From Rhodohalobacter mucosus (GTDB taxonomy: Bacteria > Bacteroidota > Rhodothermia > Balneolales > Balneolaceae), in assembly GCF_003150675.1 (NCBI RefSeq), contig NZ_QGGB01000011.1, forward strand, positions 1-64,000: a DNA stretch of 64,000 nucleotides, written 5' to 3'. The position numbers and the translations under genes were made by a program. Positions 28,370 to 37,944 of this stretch are shown one piece after another. The first letter of the stretch is position 1, and each line of letters opens with the position of its first letter. Below the pieces are notes generated by a model that was given only the letters and a program-made list of their open reading frames with translations, did not search any database and was not told where the DNA came from.

Positions 28370-30883
28370 GTGTCGAAACATAAGCTTCTCTTATTCTGCC
28401 TGACATTATTAACGGGAATTTTTTCACTTCAGAACGCTGCCGCACAGGATACCGGTCAGGTACGGATTGAGGATCCCTCGCAGCTTACTCCCCTTGAGTT
28501 TGAAATTCGTGAAATCACCGTTACGGGACTGGTTACCGCCCGGGAAAGTTTCGTGATCAGCAGCAGCGGTCTGAGGGTCGGTGAACGGATAACCATACCG
28601 GGTGAGGAAATTGCAAATGCTATTCGCCAGCTCTACCGCTCCGGAATTTTTTCGGATGTGGAAATCGCTTATGAGAGAGTGACCGGCGGTGTGAATATCG
28701 ATATTCGAGTTGAGGAAGAACCACGTCTGCAGCGATATGAAATAACGGGAGTGAAAAGATCCCAGCGCCGTGAACTGCGTGAGCAGCTGAATTTACTGAC
28801 AGGTTTTGCGGTAACCCGGGCTGTGCGGTCACAGGCACTCAACACCATCAACCGGTATTATCGAGAAAAAGGATACTGGGGAACCGAGGTAGAAATTAAT
28901 GAAGAGATTACGGACGAAGAGCGTAACCGGATGACCCTTACCTTCCGAATCGATCCCGGGGAGCGAATCAAAGTGCGTGAAATCAATTTTGAAGGCAACG
29001 AAGAATTCAGCGACCGAAGATTGCGCAAAGAGTTCTCAACTATCAAGCAGGATCGCTGGTACAGAATTTTCAAACGGCATGTGTTTACCCGCGATGATTA
29101 CGAGGAAGGAATTAACAATGTGCTTCAATATTATCGTGACCGTGGATATCGTGATGTACGGGCCGTTGATGACTCCGTGTATGTAGATAACTGGCGGCGC
29201 AGCAAAGACGGTGTATTTTTTGACATTGAAATTGAGGAAGGTCCGCAGTATTTCATCCGCGATATTGAATGGGAGGGCAATACCGTTTACACGGACGAGC
29301 AGCTTACACTTGCATTCGGTTTTCAGCCGGGGGATGTGTTCAATGAATCCAAGTTCAGTGAAAACCTGGAGTACAAGCAAGACGAAACGGATATAACCAG
29401 CCTTTACAACAATGTGGGCTACCTGTTTTTCCAGGTTTTTGATGACGTACGGGTGGTCGCTGAGGATTCTGTCGATCTCTATTTTGAGATTGTGGAAGAT
29501 GAAATTGCGACCATACGCGAAGTGTCATTTTCAGGAAATACCAAAACCCACGATGATGTGGTACGGCGTACATTACGTACCGTTCCGGGACAAACATACA
29601 GCCGGTCGGCTATCATACGAACAATCCGGGAACTGGGTCAGCTTGGATATTTCAGCCCGGAAGGCATCCAGCCCGAATTGGTGCCTGACCAGCAGGAGCG
29701 TACTGTCGACATCAGCTATTCGCTGGATGAAACAGCCGGAAGCGATAATTTTGAATTTTCAGGTGGTTTTGGCGGCCGGCAGATTGGAGTGATTCTGGCT
29801 GCCCGCGTAAATTTCAATAATTTTTCCATTCAGCGAGTATTTGAACCCGGTGGCTGGAATCCCATTCCTTCCGGAGATGGTCAAAGACTCTCACTGGGAG
29901 TTCAGGTAACCGGTCGTGGGTATCAAAGCTATAATTTCAGTTTTACAGAACCCTGGTTAAGAGGAAGACCAACCTCGTTTGGCGTGAGCCTTTCATACGA
30001 CTATCTGAACTTCAGCCGATCAAGTTTTGGTTTTGGAGGGGGCTTCGACACCGGACAGGATCGCCGGAACGAACTCTTTTCTGCGAGTGTAAGTCTTGGA
30101 AAACGTCTCAACTGGCCCGATGATTTCTTTTCACAGCAGACGGTTTTGACATTCAACCGATTCAATGTGCTGGGCTTCAGCGGAATTTTTGAGGATGGAA
30201 AGGCGGATCTGCTAACCGTACGGCACGTAATAGAGCGAAATTCAACCGATAACCCCATCTCACCTCGCCAGGGGTCAAAGTTCAATATCTCAGGAGAGGT
30301 TGCCCTCCCTGTTCCCGGCTTTAACCAGTTTTATAAACTGAAGTCACAATATCTGCATCACCACACCATTACCGGTAAACTTGTGATCAGTGCGGGTGCT
30401 GAATACGGGTATATGGGTTATTTTACCGATGTTAATCGGAGTAATTTCCAGAGATTCTTTCTCGGCGGTACAGCAATCCAGCAGAGACAGAATTTTCTGA
30501 ACGACAACATCGACATGCGAGGTTTTCCGGGAGGCTTCAATGGAGTGATTTCACCCGTAGATGAAAATCAGAACCTGGTAGGTGGCCGCGTATACAGTAA
30601 ATATTCATTTGAATTGCGATATCCTGCCGTTTCAAATGAACAGATACAGCTTATACCGTATGGATTCATCGATGCAGGTAATACTTTTTCAGACCTGAAT
30701 CGCTTTGACCCGTTCAATGTGAAACGGGCAGCCGGTTTCGGTGCCAGAATATTCCTGCCCATTCTGGGTCTTGTTGACCTCAGCTACGGTTACAGGCTGG
30801 ACGGTACTCCCGGTTCAAATGAAGGTCCGGGACTTGCTCCGGGCGAGTGGGAGTTTCTCTTCAATATCGGCGCTCCTTTTTAA
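28370..30883 (+). CDS. bamA: Outer-membrane protein assembly factor BamA
   Basis: 837 residues with a signal peptide ending near AAAQD (26). About five POTRA repeats fill roughly 45-455, followed by a C-terminal 16-strand barrel of the Omp85 family beginning near SGGFGGRQIG, and the protein ends in a Phe (GAPF), as outer-membrane barrels do. It inserts beta-barrel proteins in the outer membrane. The start codon is GTG. An ompH gene follows 4 bases after its stop, linking the insertase with its periplasmic chaperones. Confidence 0.95.
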   Translation: MSKHKLLLFCLTLLTGIFSLQNAAAQDTGQVRIEDPSQLTPLEFEIREITVTGLVTARESFVISSSGLRVGERITIPGEEIANAIRQLYRSGIFSDVEIAYERVTGGVNIDIRVEEEPRLQRYEITGVKRSQRRELREQLNLLTGFAVTRAVRSQALNTINRYYREKGYWGTEVEINEEITDEERNRMTLTFRIDPGERIKVREINFEGNEEFSDRRLRKEFSTIKQDRWYRIFKRHVFTRDDYEEGINNVLQYYRDRGYRDVRAVDDSVYVDNWRRSKDGVFFDIEIEEGPQYFIRDIEWEGNTVYTDEQLTLAFGFQPGDVFNESKFSENLEYKQDETDITSLYNNVGYLFFQVFDDVRVVAEDSVDLYFEIVEDEIATIREVSFSGNTKTHDDVVRRTLRTVPGQTYSRSAIIRTIRELGQLGYFSPEGIQPELVPDQQERTVDISYSLDETAGSDNFEFSGGFGGRQIGVILAARVNFNNFSIQRVFEPGGWNPIPSGDGQRLSLGVQVTGRGYQSYNFSFTEPWLRGRPTSFGVSLSYDYLNFSRSSFGFGGGFDTGQDRRNELFSASVSLGKRLNWPDDFFSQQTVLTFNRFNVLGFSGIFEDGKADLLTVRHVIERNSTDNPISPRQGSKFNISGEVALPVPGFNQFYKLKSQYLHHHTITGKLVISAGAEYGYMGYFTDVNRSNFQRFFLGGTAIQQRQNFLNDNIDMRGFPGGFNGVISPVDENQNLVGGRVYSKYSFELRYPAVSNEQIQLIPYGFIDAGNTFSDLNRFDPFNVKRAAGFGARIFLPILGLVDLSYGYRLDGTPGSNEGPGLAPGEWEFLFNIGAPF

Positions 30884-30887
30884 ACAA

Positions 30888-31454
30888 ATGAAACCGGGTA
30901 ATCAAACATATTATTCAATAGGTTTGCAGCTGCTCTCTGCGGCTCTGTTCATAGCAGTGATGAGCGACGGGACGGTTTATGCTCAGGACCAGAAAATCGG
31001 GTTTATCGACTCTGAAGTGATCCTTGAACGTATGCCCGAGTATTCAGGAGTCGAACAGCGACTCTCGAATCTGAGTGATACCTGGAATATGGAGATATCA
31101 GCACTTGAACAAGAGCTTGAAGAGCTTGAAACGGAATTTGAAGCGCGTGAAATTCTTTTTACTGAAGAGATTCGTGAGCAACGATTAGAAGAAATTAACC
31201 GAAAAAGAGACGAACTGAATCGTTACATCGAAGAGAAGTTCGGGCCGGATGGCGAATACTTTACACGGCAAAAAGAGCTTCTTGAGCCCATTCAAAGGCA
31301 GATATTTGACGCATTGACACTTGTGGCAAACCGCGGTCAGTTTGATTTTGTGTTCGACCGATCACAGGACACCCGTTTCCTGTTTGTACGTCAGCAGTGG
31401 AACCTAACGGAGGATGTGATGTTAGAACTGGGTATAGAGCTTGCGGGTAATTGA
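30888..31454 (+). CDS. OmpH/Skp-like periplasmic chaperone 1
   Basis: 188 residues from ATG at 30888, right after bamA; an earlier in-frame ATG would lie deep inside bamA. The signal peptide ends near VYAQD (32). The pattern IGFIDSEVILERMPEYSGV is the OmpH beta-strand start, then a long coiled coil (about 60-140, Glu-rich) and the FDFVFDRS segment close the fold. Such trimers hold unfolded outer-membrane proteins for BamA. First of three paralogues in a row. Confidence 0.9.
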   Translation: MKPGNQTYYSIGLQLLSAALFIAVMSDGTVYAQDQKIGFIDSEVILERMPEYSGVEQRLSNLSDTWNMEISALEQELEELETEFEAREILFTEEIREQRLEEINRKRDELNRYIEEKFGPDGEYFTRQKELLEPIQRQIFDALTLVANRGQFDFVFDRSQDTRFLFVRQQWNLTEDVMLELGIELAGN

Positions 31455-31499
31455 GAAATAATAACGTTAAATTAAGCGGCTAAATTAAAAAACGAATAT

Positions 31500-32021
31500 A
31501 TGAAAAGAATACTACTGACAACCCTTATTGTGATCATGCCGGCGCTGGCATTCGGACAGCTAAAGGTTGGGATCATGAATCCGGATGAGGTGCTGAACGC
31601 ACTTCCTGAAACGGCACAGGTAGAAGCCGAGCTGCAGGAGTATATACAGCAGAGGCAAACCATGTATCAGGAGCGATATCAGAGCTGGATCAGCGAGCTG
31701 ACGGATTTCAGCGAAAGAGCGGAAGCCGGCGAATTGAGTGAAGAGGCGCAGGAGCAGCAACAGCAGCGTCTTGTTGAACAGCAGGAAGAGCTGAGCAATC
31801 TGCAGGCTCAGATACAGCGCCAGATTCAGCAGCGGCAAAATGAACTGATCAATCCGCTGTTAACACGGGTTGAAGACGCCATGAATGAAGTGGCTGAAGA
31901 AATGGAGCTCGAATTTGTGATCAATAAAAATGCAAGTACAGGTGACCCGATTATATACTACTCATCGCAGCGCGGTGTTGATATTACCGAAAGAGTTATT
32001 CAACTAATTACACAGAACTAA
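31500..32021 (+). CDS. OmpH/Skp-like periplasmic chaperone 2
   Basis: 173 residues; signal peptide ends near AFGQ (20). KVGIMNPDEVLNALPETAQV is the OmpH N-terminal strand motif, followed by a Gln/Glu-rich coiled coil (about 50-125) and LEFVINKNA. It is 45 bases after paralogue 1 and 19 bases before paralogue 3. The coiled coil is noticeably richer in Gln than that of paralogue 1. Confidence 0.9.
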   Translation: MKRILLTTLIVIMPALAFGQLKVGIMNPDEVLNALPETAQVEAELQEYIQQRQTMYQERYQSWISELTDFSERAEAGELSEEAQEQQQQRLVEQQEELSNLQAQIQRQIQQRQNELINPLLTRVEDAMNEVAEEMELEFVINKNASTGDPIIYYSSQRGVDITERVIQLITQN

Positions 32022-32040
32022 TTTAAACACATCTATTATC

Positions 32041-32586
32041 ATGAAAAACGCAATCATCTTCAGTTTTGTCAGTCTTATCGCACTTGTTTCCCTGGCGGCT
32101 GCCCCGGCAGCATCGGCCCAGGATATGACGATTGGATTTGTTGAACCCAGAGCGATTCTGGAACGAATGCCGGAAATGAGCGCTGTTCGTCAAAGGCTTC
32201 AAAACTTTGCAGAACGAAAGCAAAACGAACTGGGAACCAAGGAGCGTGAACTCCAGACTGAAATTGAACTGTACCAGCAAAAGGTAGGAGTGATTTCAGA
32301 GACAGCACGTCAGCAGGAAGAAGAGCGGCTTACAGCTCTCGAGACCGAATTTCGTCAATTACAAACCGAGGCTCAGCAGGAACTTCAGCAGCGTCAGGCT
32401 GAACTGATGGGTCCGCTTCTTCAGCAGGTACAGGAGGCGATAGATACGGTAGCAGCCAGAAGAGGGCTGGATTATGTCCTGAATCAGACCACATCGAACG
32501 GCGATGTAATCATTCTCTATGTATCCCCAAGGGTTCAGGAAGAGTATGACATTACCGATGCCGTTATGCAGGAACTGGGTATCTGA
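32041..32586 (+). CDS. OmpH/Skp-like periplasmic chaperone 3
   Basis: 181 residues; signal peptide ends near ASAQD (27). TIGFVEPRAILERMPEMSAV matches the start of paralogue 1 closely, and the Gln-rich coiled coil resembles paralogue 2. It ends with YDITDAVMQELGI. A terminator follows, so this closes the uppS-bamA-skp run. Confidence 0.9.
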   Translation: MKNAIIFSFVSLIALVSLAAAPAASAQDMTIGFVEPRAILERMPEMSAVRQRLQNFAERKQNELGTKERELQTEIELYQQKVGVISETARQQEEERLTALETEFRQLQTEAQQELQQRQAELMGPLLQQVQEAIDTVAARRGLDYVLNQTTSNGDVIILYVSPRVQEEYDITDAVMQELGI

Positions 32587-32636
32587 TAGTTTCAGTTTAC
32601 GGTGGAGTTTCACCGGCATACAACTTAAAAGATTAA

Positions 32637-32668
32637 AAAAAGGCAGTCATAATGGCTGCCTTTTTTTA
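32637..32668 (+). terminator. Intrinsic terminator after the third ompH gene
   Basis: AAAGGCAG and CTGCCTTT form an 8-bp stem around nine bases, followed by seven Ts, 50 bases after the stop. Confidence 0.85.
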
Positions 32669-32718
32669 TTCAGGCTGAGATTTTTTCTTGTGTTACTCAC
32701 GATCTTAAGGCGCAGGGG

Positions 32719-32765
32719 TGATGGACGATGGACGATGGGTGATGGACGATGGACGATGGTTGATG
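32719..32765. repeat. Minisatellite of a 7-base unit (GATGGAC)
   Basis: Six complete 7-base units and part of a seventh: GATGGAC, GATGGAC, GATGGGT, GATGGAC, GATGGAC, GATGGTT, GATG. The variant unit recurs every third copy, giving a 21-base higher-order period. It lies in the 316-base convergent gap between ompH and the VWA gene; apart from the terminator and this repeat I see nothing in that gap. Confidence 0.85.
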
Positions 32766-32902
32766 TTAGAAGTTTCCCGAATTAAAACCTGCCGTTTCCG
32801 TTCCGATTTACGTTTCTTACATCTGTAGCCGGATTCACGATGCCCTTCCAACCGCATTCATTTTGCTCTCATTTAGGAATATGCAGATGACTCCGGGTAC
32901 AG

Positions 32903-34015
32903 TTATTTCACATTCTTTCTTCGGTTACGGATATAATCCTCAAAAATGTATCCGCCCAGGTCATTAAGCGAAGAATAATAGGCCCTGCCGCTGTTGGCTT
33001 CGGTCAGGTCTCTTACAAAATTCTGAAGGTAGGGGTCGCGTGCTATCATGAATGTGGTGATGGGAATCCGGTCTCTTTTACATTTCACGGCTTCATCAAG
33101 CACTTTGTTCACAATTTTTCGGTCGAGCCCGAAGCTGTTTTTGTAAAGGCGCCCGCCTTCATGCATGCATGAAGGTTTACCATCCGTAATCATGAATATC
33201 TGTTTGTTGGAAAACTTTTTACGCTGCAGAATATGACGTGCTTTTTGAAGCGCATGCAGGGTATTGGTATGGTAAGGCCCAACCTTAAGATAGGGCAGAT
33301 CTTTAACCTCGATTTCCCAGGCCCCATTGCCGAACGCCACAATATCCAGGGAGTCTTTGGCATAGTTGTTCATGATAAGCTCTGAAAGCGCCATGGCTAC
33401 TTTCTTCGCGGGCGTGATTCGGTCCTCACCATATAGAATCATGGAGTGGCTCAGATCAATTAACAGAACAGTGGATACGGAGGTGTAGTGATCGGTATTA
33501 TAGACTTCCAGATCGTCCTCACGCAGATCAAACTTATCCAGACTGCTGTGCTTGAGCATATTCAGCATGGTTCCTGAACTGTCGATGTGTGAAGCGTCAT
33601 CGCCCGGCCTCCAACTTCGTGTTTCGGGTTGCCGTTCAAGCCCTTTCCCTGAGAATGGGGTTTTATGCTCCCCCTGTCCTCCCTTACTCAGCTGAGTAAA
33701 GATTTCCTCAAGGGATTTTCTGCGTATGCTTCGGTCGGTTTTGGCGGTTGGCACCATCACCTGCTGCTCGTCGTCATATCTTATGTAGCCGCGCTCCTGC
33801 ATCTCTTCTATAAAATCACCTATACCGAAATCTTCTTCAAATCCGTCCGTGATCTGATACTCCTCATCGAGCTGATTGAGCCATCGCAATGCCTGGGAGA
33901 CGTCTCCTCCCGCTATGGTCAATAGCTCCTGAAACAGATCCCAGAGCGTATCAAATGGGGATTTACCATCCGGGCCGGAGTGTTTTTTATTCCATTCGGT
34001 ATATTTGAAATGCAT
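32903..34015 (-). CDS. VWA-domain protein with complete metal site
   Basis: 370 residues, no signal peptide, so cytoplasmic. The N-terminal 160 residues are helical and polar; the C-terminal von Willebrand A domain spans about 175-365. The MIDAS is complete: DLSHS at 187-191, a Thr near 250 and Asp278 in ITDGKPS. Cytoplasmic VWA proteins usually work with a MoxR-type AAA+ ATPase, but none is encoded beside it here. The function is unknown. Confidence 0.75.
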   Translation of the reverse strand: MHFKYTEWNKKHSGPDGKSPFDTLWDLFQELLTIAGGDVSQALRWLNQLDEEYQITDGFEEDFGIGDFIEEMQERGYIRYDDEQQVMVPTAKTDRSIRRKSLEEIFTQLSKGGQGEHKTPFSGKGLERQPETRSWRPGDDASHIDSSGTMLNMLKHSSLDKFDLREDDLEVYNTDHYTSVSTVLLIDLSHSMILYGEDRITPAKKVAMALSELIMNNYAKDSLDIVAFGNGAWEIEVKDLPYLKVGPYHTNTLHALQKARHILQRKKFSNKQIFMITDGKPSCMHEGGRLYKNSFGLDRKIVNKVLDEAVKCKRDRIPITTFMIARDPYLQNFVRDLTEANSGRAYYSSLNDLGGYIFEDYIRNRRKNVK

Positions 34016-34146
34016 AAAGCTGAATCGTTAGCCGGTTCTCAATTCATAGTATTAACATCCGAGCATAACAAATCATTGCATACGGTTCATCTTTTCTTCA
34101 AGGAATTATATCTTGGCAGATAGATTTTGAAAAATAATTTTCCTGA

Positions 34147-34791
34147 ATGGACAGATACCGGTTTGAAAAACAGTTATGGAGTGAAGGCTTTCGCCGGATT
34201 ATGGGGCTCGATGAAGTGGGCAGAGGGTGTCTGTGCGGACCCGTTGTGGCGGCAGGGGTGATTATTCGCCCGGATTATTCGCTTAACCGGGATGTAGCCG
34301 ACAGTAAAACACTTACAGAGAAGGAGAGGGAGGAGCTGGCTCTTGAAATAAAAGAGGAATCTGAGTTCTGGACGGTTCAGGAGTCAAGTGCCGCTGAAAT
34401 AGACCGAATCAACATTCTTCGGGCATCACTCCAGGCGATGGTAAAATGTACTAAAGAAACCGGGGCAAATCCCGATTATCTGCTCGTAGATGGCAATCGA
34501 TTTGTTCCGTCGCTCATCCGGTACAAGTGTGTGGTAAAAGGGGATGACAAGTCAGCATCCATTGCAGCGGCTTCGATTCTGGCCAAAGTGTACAGGGATC
34601 GTCTGATGCGAAATCTACATCAGGATTATCCGGTTTATGGCTGGGATACAAATGTAGGTTACCCTACTCAGCAGCATTTTGACGGCCTTCAAAAGCACGG
34701 CTATACAAAACATCATCGAAAATCCTTTAAACTGAGAACAGAGAGGCAGTTTATGCAAACGGCATCCAATGAAAATGAACCTCAGAGTTAG
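34147..34791 (+). CDS. rnhB: Ribonuclease HII
   Basis: 214 residues. It removes RNA from RNA-DNA hybrids and single ribonucleotides from DNA. Catalytic residues are Asp22 and Glu23 in GLDEVGRG, Asp115 in LLVDGN and Asp134 in GDDKSASIAAASILAKVYRD. Transcribed alone; the last 4 bases overlap the end of the convergent rodA gene. Confidence 0.95.
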   Translation: MDRYRFEKQLWSEGFRRIMGLDEVGRGCLCGPVVAAGVIIRPDYSLNRDVADSKTLTEKEREELALEIKEESEFWTVQESSAAEIDRINILRASLQAMVKCTKETGANPDYLLVDGNRFVPSLIRYKCVVKGDDKSASIAAASILAKVYRDRLMRNLHQDYPVYGWDTNVGYPTQQHFDGLQKHGYTKHHRKSFKLRTERQFMQTASNENEPQS

Positions 34792-36038
34792 CTGTAGATA
34801 CTGAAGGAGCGTTTGTAGAGGTGGAGATTCAGACAAATGGCAAGCATTATACTGTTCGCCAGAAAAGCATTACCCCCGTAGCTTACAAACGGCAATGGAA
34901 TTCCCATAATCGGTAGTACGGCTGTAGCACTGCCTATATTAACTACGAAATGCGTAAAAAAGATAAAGGTTACACCTACAATCACCAGCTGAGCAAAAGG
35001 GTGTTTGTGGGCTCCGGCCATGTGCAGAAGCCTGAGAAAAAGGGCTGCATAGAGAATCAGAACAAGTCCCGCCCCCAGGAATCCGAACTCTTCACCGATT
35101 ACACAATAGATAAAATCGGTCCACTGTTCAGGGAGAAAACGGAGTTGAGTCTGGGTTCCCTCCATAAATCCTTTACCGTACACTCCACCTGAGCCAATCG
35201 CAGTTTTTGCCTGCAATACGTTCCATCCGGCGCCCTGAGGGTCAAGCGTTGGGTTTACAAAAGCTTCCACTCTGGCCCGTTGATGCGGCAGCAGTATTTC
35301 CTGAAGGGCTACTTCTGTTCCGATCACAACAACAATCCCCAAAACAATGGAAGAGACAGTGAGCCAGGTCTGTTTTTGAAGAAGAAAGATGGCAATGATC
35401 AGAATGAGGGCGGCAATGGCTCCAAACCATACGTTGATGATGGAAAAATACCCGATCAATGCGGGAGAAATGATAAAAAGTGAAAGTCCGTAGGGAAGCC
35501 CGGACCAGAAAAGCACGACGGGGATCAGGGCAGCAATCACGAGTGCTGTTCCCGTATCATTCTGCAGGAGGACCAGCACAGCCGGTACCAGGATGATGGC
35601 CACGGTTGTGAGTGCCGTTTTTACATTGCCGACACTCATATTGCGCTTATGTGTAAGATAGTTGGCAACAGCCAGGACGGTAGCCAGCTTCATATACTCA
35701 CTTATCTGAAGCCTTAAACCGAAAATGGAAAGCCAGCTTCGGCCACCACGTACCTCGATCCCGGCAAAAATAGTAATTACCGCAAGTATCAGACAAAGTC
35801 CATAGAATAGGTAGGATACGCCCTGAAAGGTTCTGGGGGAAGTGAACTGTATGGCAATCAGCACAACCACTGAGAGCGAAATCCACATCAGCTGACGGCT
35901 GAAGTTATCCTGGATAAAGGACTCCAGAAACTCTGATACAGGGCCCTGAGTTGCGCTGTAAATAGCGATAAGACCGACTGTTGACAACCCCGCCCAGATA
36001 AAAAGAACCGACCAGCTGAATTCTCGTGTATCAATCAT
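34788..36038 (-). CDS. rodA: Rod-shape SEDS glycosyltransferase RodA
   Basis: 416 residues, about ten membrane helices. The SEDS family polymerises lipid II for the elongasome. Typical features are the GRSWL segment near 98, the long periplasmic loop containing HQRARVEAFVNP and QAKTAIGSGG, and the C-terminal GIPLPFVSYGG. It is the last gene of mreBCD-mrdA-rodA, and its start overlaps mrdA by 8 bases. Confidence 0.95.
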   Translation of the reverse strand: MIDTREFSWSVLFIWAGLSTVGLIAIYSATQGPVSEFLESFIQDNFSRQLMWISLSVVVLIAIQFTSPRTFQGVSYLFYGLCLILAVITIFAGIEVRGGRSWLSIFGLRLQISEYMKLATVLAVANYLTHKRNMSVGNVKTALTTVAIILVPAVLVLLQNDTGTALVIAALIPVVLFWSGLPYGLSLFIISPALIGYFSIINVWFGAIAALILIIAIFLLQKQTWLTVSSIVLGIVVVIGTEVALQEILLPHQRARVEAFVNPTLDPQGAGWNVLQAKTAIGSGGVYGKGFMEGTQTQLRFLPEQWTDFIYCVIGEEFGFLGAGLVLILYAALFLRLLHMAGAHKHPFAQLVIVGVTFIFFTHFVVNIGSATAVLPIMGIPLPFVSYGGNAFLANSIMLAICLNLHLYKRSFSIYS

Positions 36039-37896
36039 CGTTCACCTCACTTTCTTCATCCTCACTGTCATCATCCGTCTCCTCATCACGGGGTACGAAG
36101 TTAAGTACGTAATTTAGAACGTATTGTCTCTCAACTTGTCCGGTCAAATATTGTTCAATCAGCAATGAGGCGACGGGAGCGGCTGAAATGGACCCATATC
36201 CTGAGTTCTCAGTAAGAACCGCAACGGCAATTTGCGGGTTATCGGCCGGAGCGTACGCAATGAACCAGCCGTGATTGCGGCCACGCGGATTCTGAGCTGT
36301 ACCGGTTTTACCCAATACTTCAATATCATTGAGATTGGCATAAAAGCGGCCGCTGCCTTCGGTAACTGCACCACGCATTCCTTCCCGGACAACGTCGAGA
36401 TATTCAGGCCGTACCCAATCTATGTGTTCAAGTTGCGGCTCAGTATAGTCAATGCTGCCATCGGGTTGACGTATCTCTGATACCACGTGCGGCTGAACCC
36501 TGTAGCCTCCGTTTGCAATTGATGAGACGGCAACCGCCATCTGAAGCGGTGAAGCGGAAACCATTCCTTGTCCGACTCCAAGGCTGATGAGATCTCCGAT
36601 TCCCCAGTTACGCTCACCGAAATTATTGTTCATGTAACTGCTATCGGGCACAATTCCGGATACTTCAAACGGAAGGTCAACCTGATTGCGCGGGCCAATC
36701 CCAAAATCTTGTATAAGGTCTGCCCATTCATTCAGGTGTCCGTTTGTTGCAATTTGGTCCATCATCCAAAAGAAATAGGTATTGCTTGAGAACGTGATGG
36801 CACGAGCCAGATCATAGTCTCCCGGCTCGGCGGTATCACCGTAGGCACGCCCCCTGAAATAGGCACCGCTGTTGTAAATACTGGTTTCAGGAGTTATCAG
36901 CCCCATGTGAAGGCCGGCTAGTGCCATAAAGGGCTTAAACGTGGATCCCGGAGGCTCTCTTGAGGAGATTGCACGATTAAAGAGGGGTGTCATGGGATCG
37001 GAGTTGATACCCTCCCAGTAGTCCTGATCCGTTCGCCCCGCCAGTTTGGAGACATCGTATTGCGGAGAGCTTACAAGGGATAGTATTTCTCCCGTATTCG
37101 GATCCATTGCAACCACGCCACCCGATTTGCCCTCCATCAGCCGTTCAGCAAGCTCCTGCAGGGGGGCATCAATGGTGGTAACGAGATTTGCTCCTTTAAC
37201 CGGCGAAACGTTCAGTTCACCATTATTGTAGGGCCCCAGGCTTTGCCCGTAGGCATTAACTCGAACATAGTCGCTACCCAGTTCACCGCGAAGAAAATCT
37301 TCATAGACCATCTCAATTCCGCTTTTGCCAATCTTATCTCCCAGGCGAAGATGTTCCGACTGTTCGTACTCCTCCGGTGTGGCTTCGCGGAGATACCCCA
37401 TTATGTGGGATGCTTTCAGGTTAAGCGGGTAATTTCGTTTGCTTTCAACCTGATGCCCGATACCCGGCAGCTGCCAAAGGTTCTCCTGAACGGATGAGAA
37501 CACCTCGAATGAAACTTCAGTAAAAAGACGCGAGGTTCTGTGCCATGAGTACTGCTGAGCTTCGGTAATTTGTTGCCTTACCACCTCCTCATCCATTTGA
37601 AGTATCCGGGCAAGGACGGGGACGTTATCCATTTCAAAATTGGCAGGTGTGATGGTAATGGAATAGATAGGCTGATTATCGACCATAATGGTTCCATTTC
37701 GGTCAAGTATCAGGCCTCGCGCAGGATGCACCATTTCCAGTCGCAGAGAATTTTGCATACTCAGAGGTGAATACTCCTCATAATCTATAATCTGCAGCTG
37801 AAATATCCTGCCAAGCATAACGGTGCAACCGATAAGCACAACGGCCTGCAGTATCCGTATGGATGTTTTCAGATTATTGGGATTTCTGCCTCTCAT
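36031..37896 (-). CDS. mrdA: Penicillin-binding protein 2 (elongasome transpeptidase)
   Basis: 621 residues. One N-terminal membrane helix (about 14-35), a pedestal domain, then the transpeptidase domain with STFK at 318-321 (nucleophile Ser318), SSN at 370-372 and KTGT at 530-533. It cross-links peptidoglycan in partnership with RodA, whose gene overlaps it. The C-terminal 20 residues are almost purely Asp/Glu/Ser. Confidence 0.95.
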   Translation of the reverse strand: MRGRNPNNLKTSIRILQAVVLIGCTVMLGRIFQLQIIDYEEYSPLSMQNSLRLEMVHPARGLILDRNGTIMVDNQPIYSITITPANFEMDNVPVLARILQMDEEVVRQQITEAQQYSWHRTSRLFTEVSFEVFSSVQENLWQLPGIGHQVESKRNYPLNLKASHIMGYLREATPEEYEQSEHLRLGDKIGKSGIEMVYEDFLRGELGSDYVRVNAYGQSLGPYNNGELNVSPVKGANLVTTIDAPLQELAERLMEGKSGGVVAMDPNTGEILSLVSSPQYDVSKLAGRTDQDYWEGINSDPMTPLFNRAISSREPPGSTFKPFMALAGLHMGLITPETSIYNSGAYFRGRAYGDTAEPGDYDLARAITFSSNTYFFWMMDQIATNGHLNEWADLIQDFGIGPRNQVDLPFEVSGIVPDSSYMNNNFGERNWGIGDLISLGVGQGMVSASPLQMAVAVSSIANGGYRVQPHVVSEIRQPDGSIDYTEPQLEHIDWVRPEYLDVVREGMRGAVTEGSGRFYANLNDIEVLGKTGTAQNPRGRNHGWFIAYAPADNPQIAVAVLTENSGYGSISAAPVASLLIEQYLTGQVERQYVLNYVLNFVPRDEETDDDSEDEESEVNDD

Positions 37897-37944
37897 AGGG
37901 TAATGCTAACGATAACTTAATGGGGTATTGGTATTGCAGGGTAA

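Noticed and set aside
30741-30887. Upstream in-frame extension of the first ompH gene
   Set aside because: It overlaps the end of bamA by over 140 bases and would bury the signal peptide; ATG at 30888 is right.
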